From: Filosporella fistucella
Lineage: Eukaryota > Ascomycota > Leotiomycetes > Helotiales
NCBI GenBank assembly: GCA_030077755.1
Contig: JAQJZZ010000001.1
Location: 682,001-746,000 of the forward strand
Reading direction: 5' to 3'
DNA length: 64,000 bases
Positions 14,723 through 25,312 of the stretch are shown here, piece by piece; positions within the stretch are counted from its first letter, which is position 1; every line of letters begins with the position of its first letter. The position numbers and the translations under genes are program-made. Below the pieces are notes generated by a model. The model was not told the origin of the DNA. It did not search any database and saw only the letters and a list, made by a program, of their open reading frames with translations.

Positions 14723-16640
14723 CTACATTTCCAATGTAGAGGGAATCTTTTCCTCTGTATCATCAATCTCTATACTCAAAGTTGCATAAGGCCCGGTGAA
14801 CAATTTCTCTAGAAACTGAGGGATCACATCTCCCAGTCGAATCACTAACTTCTTCCCGTAACTCAGCTTTACTGTCCCGGATCTCGATATCCCAGTCCAT
14901 CCTCGGTCCTCGAAGAAAGATTCGACGGTGTCTCCATATGAAAACTCCAGAGGACGAGTTCTGAACGGGCCGTGTATAATTTCTGTGGAAGTTATATCAT
15001 CATAATTATTGAAGGTCTTTGCATAAACGAGCTAGATATGTAAGATTTAGCCAGGTAACATATTGCGAAGATGCTGAGGCGAGAGACTTGGTGAGAAGAA
15101 GCAGACACAAAGTGAGAGCTTTAGATGCGAAAGGGAGAAGAGGAAATTAGTTTTTCGTACATTCAAATCATTCCCAATACTCGGGATCCCTATAGCAAAG
15201 CTGAGCTGACTAGCATGTCGGAACACTAGGACTGATTTAAACCCTCTCATAGATGGCCCTAGTCGTATTACACCAAGTCTTCTGTCGAATGTGGTTGGAG
15301 CGAAGCAGTGTGCGCCAGCGAAGGAATATCCAGATTTATAGGGAGGAATGCTTTTAAGGATGAAGCACTTCCCAATAGACTTGTTTAAGGCAGTCTCTTC
15401 TTTGACTTTCACTCTAACTGTGCATTCACGGATGCTCTTTTCGGTTTGAAGATGGATGTGGCTTGCAGAAACAGTCACGAGCCGACGCTGTCTCCCATAG
15501 TATTCACCACCACTTCCCCATTGCTTCAACACAATGCCAATGTACTTATCACGATTGAATCGTGATCGACAGCCAAGGACTGCTGTATAGAGGTTCTCCT
15601 CATGACGTTTCAGAAGCGGCAAATTGATATTGATACATCGATTCTGGATTGTGGTATCACCGCCTCCAGGGACAGGCCAGAACTCAAGAACATCGACTCT
15701 GTGACAGCGCCTAAATTCCTGTGGGGACTTAGCTAAGAGCCCACGGAGATTCTCTCTCGTGCTCCTTGGGATGTCATCGAAACTATCCAGAATATCCTCG
15801 GCAATTTCGGAAACGTCCTGAGAATGATCTTGCACTGAATAATCTGTCCAGGCAAATATTGAATCATCATAGTCATTTCTGAGTATTTCCTCTTGCAAAC
15901 GGAGGAATGCCTTTTCTCCTCCTTCTCCGTAAAGAAGTGGCATATTAACGTCGAAGATACCCAGTAGGCTGTACGCCATATCTTCTGGTCGAGTTGTCGT
16001 TCTCTCGCTGGCCCAAGACATCCGAGCTGCTATGCTAGCCGATGTTAATGCCCCTCCTTCCAGAATGCCAACATCAATTTTCGTGATATCCCGGATCAAT
16101 TGTCGTAGCCTCTGTTTGCTGCCCATTTTTGTCCAATTATTTGAGTAGAACATGAGTTGAGTCGGGGCTACCAATTCCTGAAGAGTCCACCCACGAGTAA
16201 ACCAACGGCTTTTACGGAAATCAGGTTCATTGAGATTGTCATCCCGAAAGAACGAAACATCTGCAATATATGCATAGCAGATATTGGATTTCTTGTACCA
16301 TCTGAACATAGAGTTGATGGCTTCCGAAAGCTCGGCGCTGCTTGATTTGTCAATGCAACAGCTATGGCACGTAAGCGGGTTGAGTATAAATATGAGCTGA
16401 TTTGTGACCTTACGTGTCAACCCATGCCCATTTCAGATGATCTGTTAAAGCTTGAATACAACAGTACCGAATCTTGAGGAAGCCTGCCTTCCGTTCCAAA
16501 GCTGCAAGACCAAGGTCTCTCATTTCTTGGTAGGAAACTTCATCCTCTCCCCAGGTATGGGAGAGGATTGCGTATGGTGGAAGGTTGTCATCACCCATGA
16601 ACTCCTTGAGCTGGAAGTTTTTGCAATTGATGAGCCTCAT
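14723..16640 (-). CDS. HET-domain (heterokaryon incompatibility) protein
   Basis: Three exons on the minus strand (16414-16640, 15161-16361, 14723-15031), introns 52 and 129 bp, all phases closing, 578 residues. The HET domain begins at about residue 22 with PPYAILSHTWGEDEV. It continues across the first intron as WVDTCCID, a family hallmark rebuilt exactly by the splice, then SRWFTRGWTLQELVAP and EDMAYSLLGIFDVNMPLLYG. This is the HET-E/NWD-like class without a visible C-terminal NACHT or WD repeats. Related proteins trigger cell death after fusion of unlike strains or act in innate-type recognition. The ATG at 16640 gives the usual N-terminus MRLINCKNFQLKEF. It appears intact, unlike its neighbours to the right. 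Partner specificity cannot be read from sequence. Confidence 0.92.
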
Positions 16641-17060
16641 CTTCAGCTGGGTTGGATCAGGCGGCGAGCCGAAGATGATACCGCAGTTGATGTTGAAGGA
16701 TTAAGACTTGCGTTCGCGATTTATATTGATGAAACAGAGGAATGGGAAAAGAACTTCAACGGTCCCATAGATATGTTCTCATTTGCAGAGTTGGGAAGAT
16801 ACGAGGCTGACCAGATAATTCTGCATGTCCACGTGTTAGACTGAATCACCTGACTGAAATGGGAGATCGAAGTTGATAATTCTTGTAAACTGCATAATGA
16901 TGGCAAAATTGAAGTCGAATCGGCTGCAAAACACACTCTACGGAGCATGCGTCTAGTTTAGAGCCTATTGTCACTATTTTATGCATATGTCCAAGTTTAA
17001 TTGCAAGGTTGTCAATCAGTTCACGTGACCCGACAACCAGGTCTTCACATATTTATGCCT
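16641..17060. other. Intergenic, HET promoter and GMC 3' end
   Basis: 420 bp upstream of the HET start and downstream of the GMC stop. The ORF running rightwards through here is the antisense shadow of the HET first exon. Nothing else seen. Confidence 0.6.
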
Positions 17061-19299
17061 TCACAAGTAGTCAAATGGCGGCAGACCCCACGCTTTCTTG
17101 ATCATATCTGCTGCCTATAATTTGTCAGAATAACAGCATCTGCATTGAAAAGAGGATAGGGGAAAGAATGTGGGGGAAAAAGCGGTAATCACCTTTTCAG
17201 CTCCAGCATACACAGTCGCACTGGGTGCACCACCTGGCGTGATTGGCCAGAAGCTAGCGTCTACAACTCGAAGTCCTTTGGTCCCTAGTTGAGGATCAGT
17301 TAAAGCCTCCTGCGTGTTCTGAATAAGCATTCAAGAAATAATATTACATACCATGAACTAAAAGCTTCTCATCCACAACACCACCTAGGCTTCTCTTCAT
17401 CATCGGCAAAGTACAGCACTGATGCGCATTACTTGGTTGCAACAATCCCCTAAAAGCGGCCTTCAGTTCACCATCGCCCACCAACTTCTCTCCTGGGACT
17501 GTCTCAGTAGGACCCAACTCCTGCATCGCAGGCTGGGCCATAATCTCTCTGTTCTTCTTGAAAAGTGCAAGCACAAGCTCCAGATCTGTTGGATCGCGAA
17601 CAGAATTGAAATCAATCAGAGGATTAGACAGGGGGTCGATAGATGCTAAAGTGATACTCCCTCGCGAGGCAGGTTTGATCATGTAGATTGTGGTTTCAGG
17701 ACCGGTATTCCAGGAAATAGTACCGATTGGATTAGATGTGCCGCGTAGCTGAGCGGAGATGAGTGCGCGTTGAGCAGTATAGCCTGCTAGAACTGTAGGG
17801 TCGACGGTTGGTGGGAGGAGTGACGCCGGATTTTGAGATTTGAAGATTGATAAGATGGAGTTGACGTTGGAATGAGAGGTGGTATTGGGAAGGGCAAGAG
17901 AGATGATATTGTTTCCAGTTCCACGGATAAGGGTATAGGCACCTTGGCGGGTGTTGTTGTAGAGAATGTGTTGCTCAAGATCATAGGTCGCATTTGTGTT
18001 TAATGACCCCGCATTGGGGAAAGGATTAGACGTGACTGTTGGGTGGTCAGTTTTCAACACTTTAGTATTAGGTTCAAGTCCCAGAGAGCTTGCACTAACA
18101 ATCATAATCGACCTTCAAGCCAAGATGATCTTGAAAATTAGATCCAACCCCAGGCAAGTCCACCACCATTTTTATCCCAAATGATTCCAACAACGGCTTC
18201 GGTCCCACACCAGAGAGCTGCAATACCTGAGGTGAGTGCACAGCGCCAGCAGCTATGATGACTTCTTTCTTTGCCGTAGCATTTTTGGTTTCTCCGCTCG
18301 CACGTGATACGTATTCAATTCCGATTGCTTTCTTCTCCTTGAAAAGAACTTTGCCAACAACATGCTCTGGCAGGAGGTGGTAATTTGGACGAGTCTTGAT
18401 AACTTGGTCATAGTGAACGGTGCGAGCATAGGATCGAGTCTTGGTGATTGGATCCAAAGCTCTGAGAAGCCAAAAGAGTCCAGTTGCGTCTCCATCATTT
18501 GGATCTTTAGACTCTGGGATCCCTATCGACAGGGATGCATCCCAGAAATTCTCTGATATTACATGAGAAAGAATTTTGTAATACGACGAGTGACCGACTT
18601 ACTGCTTGAAGGATAGTCATATGGTGAGTAACTCGCCTGCACTGGACCATTAAATCCATGGACCGAATCATCCCAGGAGATGTTGTGTTCCTTGGCAAAA
18701 GTATTTTCAGGTCTGTTAAAGGTTTCACTCTGAGATGCATCAGTGGATACTTCACGTCTAGCACGAGCTTTACTGACCTTCTTAAAATAGGGCAACAGAG
18801 AGTCCCAGCCCCATCCTTTATTTCCCAATGCTTCCCATGAATTATAATCCTCAGCTGCACACCGAAGGAAAAACATGGCATTGATAGTTGATCCGCCACC
18901 AACAACACCTCCCATCGGAACAAAAAAGGTCCCATTATTCAAGCCTGATTGAGGGGTGCTGAATATATTTGGGTAGAAATAGGGAACTGGGAAGTATTGC
19001 CCAGGCACCAAAACACCTTCTTCACCGCGATCCAATGGGCCGAACTCTACAACCAGAACCGTAGCTACATATGTCAGCATGATCTGTCTTTGAATTGGGA
19101 ACTCACTTCTGGGATCTTCCGTCAGTCGATCAGCTACTGTGAGACCAGCGATTCCACCACCAACTACGATAAAATCGTATGTTGTGTTTGACACGATTTC
19201 AGGTTGTACGATTCGTGCATATCTGCCCAATGTTCTTGCATTGACTGCCAGTGACAAGATTCCCGCAGCCCAGAATATAGAAGATATAGTGAGTGACAT
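17061..19299 (-). CDS. Secreted GMC-family FAD oxidoreductase
   Basis: Flavoenzyme of the glucose-methanol-choline family, probably oxidising an alcohol or sugar outside the cell. Six exons (19107-19299, 18603-19064, 18100-18552, 17352-18059, 17193-17284, 17061-17114) give 653 residues with all phases closing. A signal peptide covers about residues 1-21. The FAD-binding GGGIAG lies at 47-52 after YDFIVV. The family signatures MGGVVGGGSTINAM, EVIIAAGAVHSPQVLQLSGVG and GLRVVDASFWP are present. The third intron is only 40 bp (donor GTTAGT, branch CTAAT); skipping it would truncate the protein. The His of the first catalytic position is present (AHQCC), but where this fungal subfamily usually has His in PGGHP the sequence reads PGGAPS. 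The ORF is intact, so activity is uncertain rather than excluded. Confidence 0.9.
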
Positions 19300-20339
19300 A
19301 ACTTAATTGGTTTGAGAACCGGAAACAGAGTGAATCAGAAAGATGGAAACAACTTTCGTTGAGTTTGCTCATGATGTCCAATTTTATCTTGTGCGACCTG
19401 TCAGCACTATGAAAGAATACATATCGGAACCAAAGTTTGTCCCATGCCACCTGCTATGCAAATGCGAGAGCGAGATCCATATGGCGATAGCCCGCTGCAC
19501 GATTGAGCGACCATTCGGATGCTTGTACATATGGCGTGGCTACTACCCCGCGATTGATAATATTGACTGCCTCTGATATAACACATACAAGATCACGAAA
19601 GGGACCAGCAAATGAAGACGTGCAAGATAATTGACCTAGCGATAATATCTCATCACCTTTGCAACTCGTATCATAAACTCCCAGCTCCGACCAATCGCCA
19701 TATCGAGTTCGATGCCTCGAGCGGACTGCAGAGGCATGCTATTCAGGCTTTATTGACGGTATTCTTGAAGCAGGATAAACATGCCTGGACCTGCATCAAC
19801 CTCGCAGCTCACTATGGGACGATGATGAATGTCAATACCACAGTAGAGTAGCAGTCGGAGTATGACCAGATTCGGTAGAAGAAGATCCTTGGAACTTTCC
19901 AAGGAAAAAACAATCATTTGGCCGGTCTTGAGACTGTGATTTGATGTCACAGAAACAGAAGCAGGGCAATCGAATCAATTATACTCTTGATCTGAGTTGG
20001 GGAAAAAGTTGCAGCTTAGCACGAACAGGTCCCCACTAAATTTTGTCCACCAAACGCGTTCGGCACTGGCACTTCGACAACAAGACAACAAACACCACAC
20101 CTAACACAACTTCACCGCAACATTGTCGAGGCAGAAATCGCTTCAAATTCATCGGAAGTTATGCCTAGCTGACAGTTTTTACAACAGATATCCACAGGAA
20201 AAATAACACAATCGTCATGCCGGACCTGTCCAAGCCGATTGCGAAATACCACGCGTTTCGAAAGCTGCTAAGCACTCCTACCTCCATTATCCGTTTGCCA
20301 AATGATAGTTACTGCGATTCATAAGCTGATAGATATAGA
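19300..20339. other. Intergenic, GMC promoter side
   Basis: About 1 kb separating the GMC start from the transporter remnant. Only short ORFs (80 codons or fewer) without features. The half near 20340 may hold decayed 3' sequence of the transporter. Confidence 0.5.
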
Positions 20340-21660
20340 CTAATTTACGACGGTGTTGATGAGTGAGGCAGCTATTCCTTGATGCTCTCGTGGCATACCG
20401 TTTCGCAAAATGATTGTCCCAGCTGGAAAAGATATATCCATTCCCCATAGCATAACGATGAGACATACATATGTTTGCGCCCAGTAGGTCTGCGAGATGA
20501 GAACGGTTGCGATCAAAATCTGCCCAGTCACAAAGCATACCGTTGCTGCAGCCATGATATACACAACATTAACCTTCGGCAGCAGAAACGCCACAAGAAG
20601 AGACGCGATCAGTCCGCTGACTGCAACTGTGCATTGTTGAGCAGCTGTAGTTAACACGCTGTGATGTCGCAGATTCTCAATTTATTGCCAGAGATGATTT
20701 ACCTAGATTCCGAAGGCGCACCATTCGCAAGCAATGATTGGGAGAGCAAAGACTGCTTCCCTGGACAGAGTTCGGATGGGGACCAGTGGACCAAGGGCTA
20801 TGTGATTCTCGATATAAACGAAAGCGCCAAGCGATATCACTCCAATAATCATCAGGATGTAAGGTTATGGGACATGCCAGCCTACGACTGCAGCCTCATT
20901 ACAAGCAAGGTTGAATGGGATGAGACCAATAAATCCTGTTATGGTTCCAACGAAATCGAATCTAGGTTTTGTGCCTTAATCGAGGTTATGCTCATCGGAA
21001 GGAATGAAAAGGAAACTTGTGCCTGTATACACAAGCAGAACGATTCCCGTCGTCTAGTACGTCCACAGCCACCAAACAAAGTTGGGAGAAGATCGCATCG
21101 AATATGCCCCCATTAACTGCGCCACATTCTCTTGTCAATATGGACTCAAAGGAAGGAAGCACAAATATACCTTGCGCAGAAGCCCTGAGGCATGCGAAAA
21201 CAAAATTCTTCTTTATGCCTTGAAAACTTCGACCTGCAATTGCAAGTGCGTTGGGAATCATCAGTGCAGGTTTTATTCCTTGTGAACCGCGGCAAATTGA
21301 GAACAAAATTGTCCCAGAGTATAACGAGATTCCTGTATTCAATGACCATACCACATCGTCCCGATGAGAAATATCTATTTATGCCCATACTTTTCACCGA
21401 GTCTTGCTGTTCACTGTCAGCAGAGCACCAGTCGTGGCAATCCTTTGTCCTAACTGCTAGCAGAATGAAAGCTCCAACTGTCGGACTGACGGCTGCCAAG
21501 TAGCAGCAAAGTTTTCCATTATCTGTCGCTCCGAAGCGATCGCCAACTATATAGAAAGGAACTTCACGCCCTCATTAGTGTTGCGGAAACAAAATTGTCT
21601 CGACTTACCAAGCTCTTTTGAAACTCATCGGCATGTCCTCGCCCCATTGGGCCCTGACAC
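20340..21660 (-). pseudogene. DHA2-type MFS drug:H+ antiporter, decayed
   Basis: Minus-strand remnant of a 14-helix multidrug transporter. Recognisable pieces in order are GDRFGATDNGKL, a PTVGAFILLAVR helix, LGEKYGHK, SLNTGISLYSGTILFSICRG, PNALAIAGRSFQG, FVGTITGFIGLIPFNLAC, LGPLVPIRTLSREAVFALP, LLTAAQQ, and near the end MDISFPAGTIILRNGMPREH then QGIAASLINTVVN. Lesions seen directly: an in-frame TAG after YGHK (21375-21377), a frameshift just downstream, a TAA after GWHVP (20865-20867), frameshifts around 20990-21140, and a TAG replacing the Tyr expected after NTVVN (20340-20342). A likely ancient 62-bp intron at 21547-21608 is still visible. The last helices are missing. The 5' limit is approximate. 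The protein would have exported toxic small molecules; no function remains. Confidence 0.85.
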
Positions 21661-21814
21661 AGTTATTCAGCCTCGAAGTGTTGGTTGGTAATGGAAGGTT
21701 GAATTTATCCCAGACAGCACAGTAACTCGTCCGTCAACAGACCCAGATGCCATCAGATTTGTTCTTAAGATTTTCGTAAAACATCACAACACTAGCACTC
21801 TGCGAACCCTCTGA

Positions 21815-22660
21815 ATGATCAATTCAAAACCGATATTATGCAGTATGCCCGAACCGATCGATATCGTGTACTCGCATGATGCTACTGTCGCCGCTTTTTG
21901 TGATTACTACCAATTTCTCACGAGGCTATGCCTGGATGAAGCGGAGGTGATCGACCCACCCGAAGGATGCTGGCCTACAATCACCCCAGAGATCACAAAA
22001 GGGCCGGGGAAAACTGACGAGGTCATTGAGCTTCTTCGTCATCTTCCTTGAATTCCCGGCACACTCGACATTGTTCCTTATACGAAGATCGTTGACCAGC
22101 AAGTTATCTGCCGAAGAATAGCTGCTAGGATACATAAAATGGAAATAGAGACGTACAAATATTTCTCTGAAGGAGAATTCGAAGATGCTATTCCACCACC
22201 AGTGATTCGTCTCATAGACTTTAAGCCAGACGTAGATTGCTTTCTACTCGATGTGAAAGAGGGAACTATCTATTGGCTTATATGTAATGGCAAGATCAAG
22301 CCTTGGCCTGCAATTCCAATGGTTGAGGACGGTCCGTATGAATACTGCGACAGCGAAAAGGAGGCAGAATGGCGCAGTGAAGCAGTCTGGGCTATTCCAG
22401 AATTTTTCGCAATGCTCAAAGACCAATTTTTCAAGGTCAACTTTGTTCCTACCAGCACGGAGCATGTTATATCATATTATAGCCCTGATGGCTCACGGGG
22501 AGAAATTGAGGTTGACGCCGAAGAAAGTCTATTGCGCGCAAGGGTGGCTAAATGTGGATCAGTACCGGAAGGAAGATTACCTGAACGCTGTTTATCAAGC
22601 CATGCTGGAGCAGGAGGCCAAGGACTGCGCTGAATTCGAGGTCAGAGGATTTCCTGCTTC
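21815..22660 (+). pseudogene. Uncharacterised fungal protein, disrupted by TGA and frameshift
   Basis: A plus-strand reading frame opens with ATG at 21815 (or 21845) and runs with good coding character (DIVYSHDATVAAFCDYYQFL, GKTDEVIELLRHLP). It meets a TGA at 22049-22051 and then continues in the same frame for 160 further codons (VIRLIDFKPDVDCFLLDV, IYWLICNGKIKPWP). Near 22520-22560 the coding signal moves to another frame (GWLNVDQYRKEDYLNAVYQ). An internal stop plus a shift indicate a recently broken gene of about 270 residues. The acidic, Trp-rich middle recalls fungal proteins of unknown function with a SUKH/SMI1-like look, but I cannot confirm a family. A sequencing error at either lesion is the main alternative. 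Confidence 0.6.
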
Positions 22661-22734
22661 GTGCGGTCTCCAAATCTCTATATCCATATTCCAGAAGTGC
22701 TAAGGGAGACAATGGCAGAACGACGAGGTTCACT

Positions 22735-22763
22735 CCCCTGTTCCCATTTTTTGGTAACAGGGG
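22735..22763. repeat. Short inverted repeat (hairpin)
   Basis: An 8-bp stem CCCCTGTT / AACAGGGG surrounds a 13-base centre that includes a T6 run, just beyond the broken gene at 21815-22660. It is followed by the palindrome GGGGCCCC. It could be a terminator-like structure or chance. Confidence 0.6.
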
Positions 22764-23071
22764 CCCCGGCTAAGTACTGGCTCAGGGGAAATTGGTACTG
22801 GCTTGTTCGTGGTGCAAGGCACTGGCGCATACATTTGCAAGTGCATCTTCTTGGCAAATTTTGGTTGATATGCTTTGAAATCAAGATCCTTCCTTATGCA
22901 AGTGTTACCGTCGAAACTTCACACTACATGAAGTTCGGGCATTGATATTTATTCTTAATGCCATCCCCGTCGAAAGATGTGTTGAAGCTACTCCATCCAG
23001 CATCAATAGTGGGATAACATTCCAATTACTACAGTACCTCTTTTCATCCGGGACTGATTCAGGCTCATTGA

Positions 23072-23545
23072 TCAATTGCACAGACTAGTGATGCCACCGG
23101 CACCAGAGATCGAAATACTACCGCCAAGGATGCTGAGGTTCCCTAACGATAAACCAGTTAAAGTTGACGGGTTGACTTTGGGGCTGTGTCTTATGTCTCC
23201 GACGAAGATTGATCCAGAGAGCAGTCCCAGCATTGGGAAATTGACGTCACCAGGATATGATTTTTGAACAACTATATTTTCATAATTTGTCGAGCAGTCA
23301 CTGCTAATTTGACATCCTCGTGGATTGATACTGTCAGGTTGGGGCCGATTCCTGTGACAGATATATCATAGGTGCTATCACCACATTGGCTGGTTGCCTT
23401 AATTACTTTGGAGAAGGTCAGCATACCTTGACAGCAGCTCGCAATATAAGTGAATCGCGTGCATTATCGAAGCTGAAAACTGTGACTTACTCGCACTGCT
23501 GAATCGCACACATAAGACGAACAGCAAAAAAGCTTGCGGACCCAT
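23072..23545 (-). pseudogene. Disrupted secreted Ecm33-like cell-wall protein (short)
   Basis: On the minus strand an ATG at 23545 starts a clear signal peptide (MGPQAFLLFVLCVRFSSA), interrupted by a GTAAGT intron beginning at 23490. With the acceptor at 23427 the next exon (ATSQCGDSTYDISV, GIGPNLTVSI) ends at a TAG. The adjoining frame carries the rest: CQISSDCSTNYENIVV, YPGDVNFPMLGLLSGSIFVG, LTGLSLGNLSILGGSISISG, stop at 23072. This layered Leu/Ser/Gly pattern resembles the receptor-L/Ecm33 family of GPI-anchored wall proteins but is much shorter. Either one base was lost near 23330 (pseudogene), or a longer intron ending at the GAG near 23327 joins the signal peptide directly to the second frame. 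Both models are open; I favour decay because the neighbours are also broken. Confidence 0.5.
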
Positions 23546-24781
23546 CCTCTAAGTTACATGCACATACCCCTCAATATTTTTGATTTGTTCCTTATGGGAG
23601 CGAGTGAATTCTTTGCTTATGATTGTAATGTAGATTAGATCAAAAATAAAGATAGGGCGACAAATCCCGTGACTTAAAAGTGAAAATCGTGATTCCTCAT
23701 GACCATAGTTTAGCTTTGTACTTTATGGTAATCACTAATTGTGAATACAATATTAACCCTAAACTAATAGGAGGAGTTATATTACACAGAGATAAGCTCT
23801 TTATATCCTCTTTCACTTCTCGTTAAAAGTCAATAGCTTCTAGTGAGATGAGCAAGCAGACTTCAGTAGACTTGAATCGAACTCGAGCTTGACCTAAGTA
23901 GGTTGAGAAAAGATAGCATAACGGTGCGTCAGCACGACGCTTTGGAGGTATCAAATACAGAAATCATCTCTGGTGGACTAGCACCAATCTTCACGAGAAG
24001 TGTTGTTGCAGCTTAGAATTATTGATCATGCTGGGAATATGGAGAAGTGGATAATTTGAAGGATGGTGATCATTGACGCTTTCTAGATACATAGACTAGG
24101 CTGTACAGAAGCTAGAAAATCCTCCAGCGATAATAGTCTTTGCCGTGAAGACACAAATCGATATCCATTATAAATTCGTTGTGTGCATCAATTTTATAAT
24201 TGTAGCTGAAAGCACGTCCTCAATAAATTTGACTCAATATCAAATTTCTCTTCCATTAAAGCCCACTACAGATACAAGTGCCCATCTCGAGAGCCTACTC
24301 AACCGATCATAATAAGTGGCCAGTAATATCTGAGAAGGTACAAATCCCCAGCACGACTTCCGAGATGCTCTCGATCCGACAATGAAGTGCTAAGCCATCC
24401 ACCACTCAGTCGAACCCACAATACGCGTGGTATATTCCGGTAGTGTAACCCGAGTAGATGAATCTCACACCCAGTAATATACATTCGTTCGTATTCCCTC
24501 GCTTCGCCTCTGAATTAAGTAATTAAATGCCGGCTAAGCTTTATGAGCCCTGACATCTCCCGTTCTCCAACACGAAGGGATTTTAATGATTTGACCGGTT
24601 TACAAAAAAGGTTCAAACTAGATATTGCTGATCGTTCGTGGATTGAAACAATATAGTTAGAGGCACAGTAAATGCTGTAAGATGTTCTGAAGGCAGTGAT
24701 ATAATAAGTCCAGAGCAGCAATCCCAAGAACTTTTGTTCCAATTCAATTACATCATATCTCAGTAACTAAAACTCACTAGA
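23546..24781. other. AT-rich intergenic DNA
   Basis: 1.2 kb of AT-rich sequence between the Ecm33-like remnant and the small secreted protein. No ORF with features and no transposon terminal repeats recognised. Confidence 0.5.
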
Positions 24782-25191
24782 ATGCATTTCTCCAAACTAT
24801 CTACCCTCTTCCTCCTCTCCCTATCCTCCCACACCCTAGCCTGCGTCGACTTCTCAGCACACACCGAGCCTCCCGCAAAGGGCCTCGGTACTCTCCCCCT
24901 CCCCCTTCCCCCTTCTCCAACTAACACTCCACAGACTGCATCCTCAAGGCCGCTCTAACAGACAACGGGGGTCAAAAATGTCAAATCGTTGAAGGCAATC
25001 ATTGTCCATCCATAAACACGGCAGGAAACGGGTTTGGAGATTATGATGTCAATTTATCCTGTGTGGAAGGTTATTGGGCGAAGATAAATCTGAGATCGGG
25101 GGTTGTGTCGTATGGGTATGGGAGTTTCAGTGGGTCGTTTGGGACGAATTATGCGAATCGGTCTTGGAGGGCATTGGTTTGGGGTTGTTAA
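24782..25191 (+). CDS. Small secreted six-cysteine protein (effector-like)
   Basis: Two exons, 24782-24887 and 24935-25191, split by a 47-bp intron with branch CTAAC, encode 120 residues. Residues 1-20 (MHFSKLSTLFLLSLSSHTLA) form a strong signal peptide. The mature part has Cys at 21, 37, 51, 59, 78 and 120, enough for three disulfides, with the last Cys as the C-terminal residue. The second half is Gly/Ser/Tyr-rich (VVSYGYGSFSGSFG), suggesting a compact beta-structured protein. Family unknown to me. Secreted, short, cysteine-rich proteins next to decayed DNA are typical of host-interaction or antagonism proteins, but that role is inference. It ends 121 bp from the convergent Rad2 stop. The start is the only ATG giving a signal peptide. 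Confidence 0.82.
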
Positions 25192-25312
25192 GGTGGGATG
25201 GGAGAAGGGGTTGGTGGAGCCTGTGAGAATTGCGGAGGACTGTTATATCATTGGATTTCAATATGTTGAGGGAATCATGATACGGAAATTGATCGTGATT
25301 TTCATTATGCTT

